The notes under the pieces were generated by a model. That model did not search any database and had not been told where the DNA came from. It worked only from the letters and a program-made list of their open reading frames with translations. Below are positions 5,501 through 5,553 of a DNA stretch of 5,553 nt, one piece after another; position 1 is the stretch's first letter, and each line of letters begins with the position of its first letter. Location: contig JALHUF010000199.1 of the NCBI GenBank assembly GCA_022866195.1, forward strand, positions 1-5,553, given 5' to 3'. The DNA is from Terriglobia bacterium. GTDB lineage: Bacteria > Acidobacteriota > Terriglobia > UBA7540. Position numbers and translations under genes: made by a program.

Positions 5501-5553
5501 GCTTCTCGGAAAGTGGAGGGGTAGGCTGGGATTGCTGGCGAGAACAGCCCCCC

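Larger units (their letters stand above)
4923..5553. other. Region without a recognisable gene
   Basis: Apart from the kinase ribosome binding site at 4932-4939 (minus strand), I find no frame with protein-like composition, no start with good context and no tRNA fold in these 631 bases. Stops interrupt all frames. The minus-strand frames entering from the right edge end at about 5417-5500 and have no recognisable motif. The first 200 bases hold four short perfect hairpins, listed separately. It may be an upstream control region of the former kinase, decayed coding DNA, or hold an unrecognised RNA. Confidence 0.4.

Noticed and set aside
5417..5551. Minus-strand frame entering from the right edge, 44 codons to a stop
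   Set aside because: It could be the tail of a gene beyond the window, but the composition is not protein-like and a competing frame also stays open there, so it is not supported.

Overview
This is a roughly 60% GC bacterial window. It most resembles Acidobacteriota, probably a Solibacter-like lineage. That is an inference from three protein styles: a secreted TPR protein ending in AHYLLSRAYVRQGRHDEAQ, an eroded Ser/Thr kinase beginning MVGRTVGHYRILEKL and carrying VALKFLPE, and an FGGY kinase of the ribulokinase-like subfamily. No marker gene confirms the phylum, and Verrucomicrobiota remains possible.

Layout. Positions 1-133 hold the 5' end of a leftward secreted-protein gene that runs off the window. 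A divergent intergenic region (134-278) follows, containing a strong rightward terminator-like hairpin just before a TPR-repeat gene (279-1403). After a 235-base gap with a candidate promoter and competing inverted repeats comes a tight rightward operon: an FGGY carbohydrate kinase (1639-3084), a phosphomannomutase/phosphoglucomutase (start 3081, ATGA overlap, end 4457), and the first ~37 codons of a class II aldolase (from 4454). The aldolase has a perfect Shine-Dalgarno sequence but no start codon at the right distance, and it loses all homology near 4564. Facing it is the head of a leftward PknB-type Ser/Thr kinase (4922 to about 4687), broken by a one-base deletion and degenerate in its glycine loop. 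Between the two broken genes lies about 120 bases of low-complexity sequence. Positions 4940-5553 have no convincing gene but contain several short hairpins.

How the genes work together. FGGY kinase, hexose/pentose phosphomutase and class II aldolase form a recognisable sugar-phosphate logic: phosphorylate a free ketose, then move phosphate or cleave the carbon chain. In this genome the third step is lost at this locus, so the kinase and mutase either serve other routes or rely on an aldolase elsewhere. The TPR protein and its divergent secreted neighbour look like an exported or periplasmic pair unrelated to the sugar operon. I see no defence system, CRISPR array, transposase, tRNA or rRNA. 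The most unusual features are the double gene-head scar at 4454-4922 and the candidate attenuator-like leader before the TPR gene.
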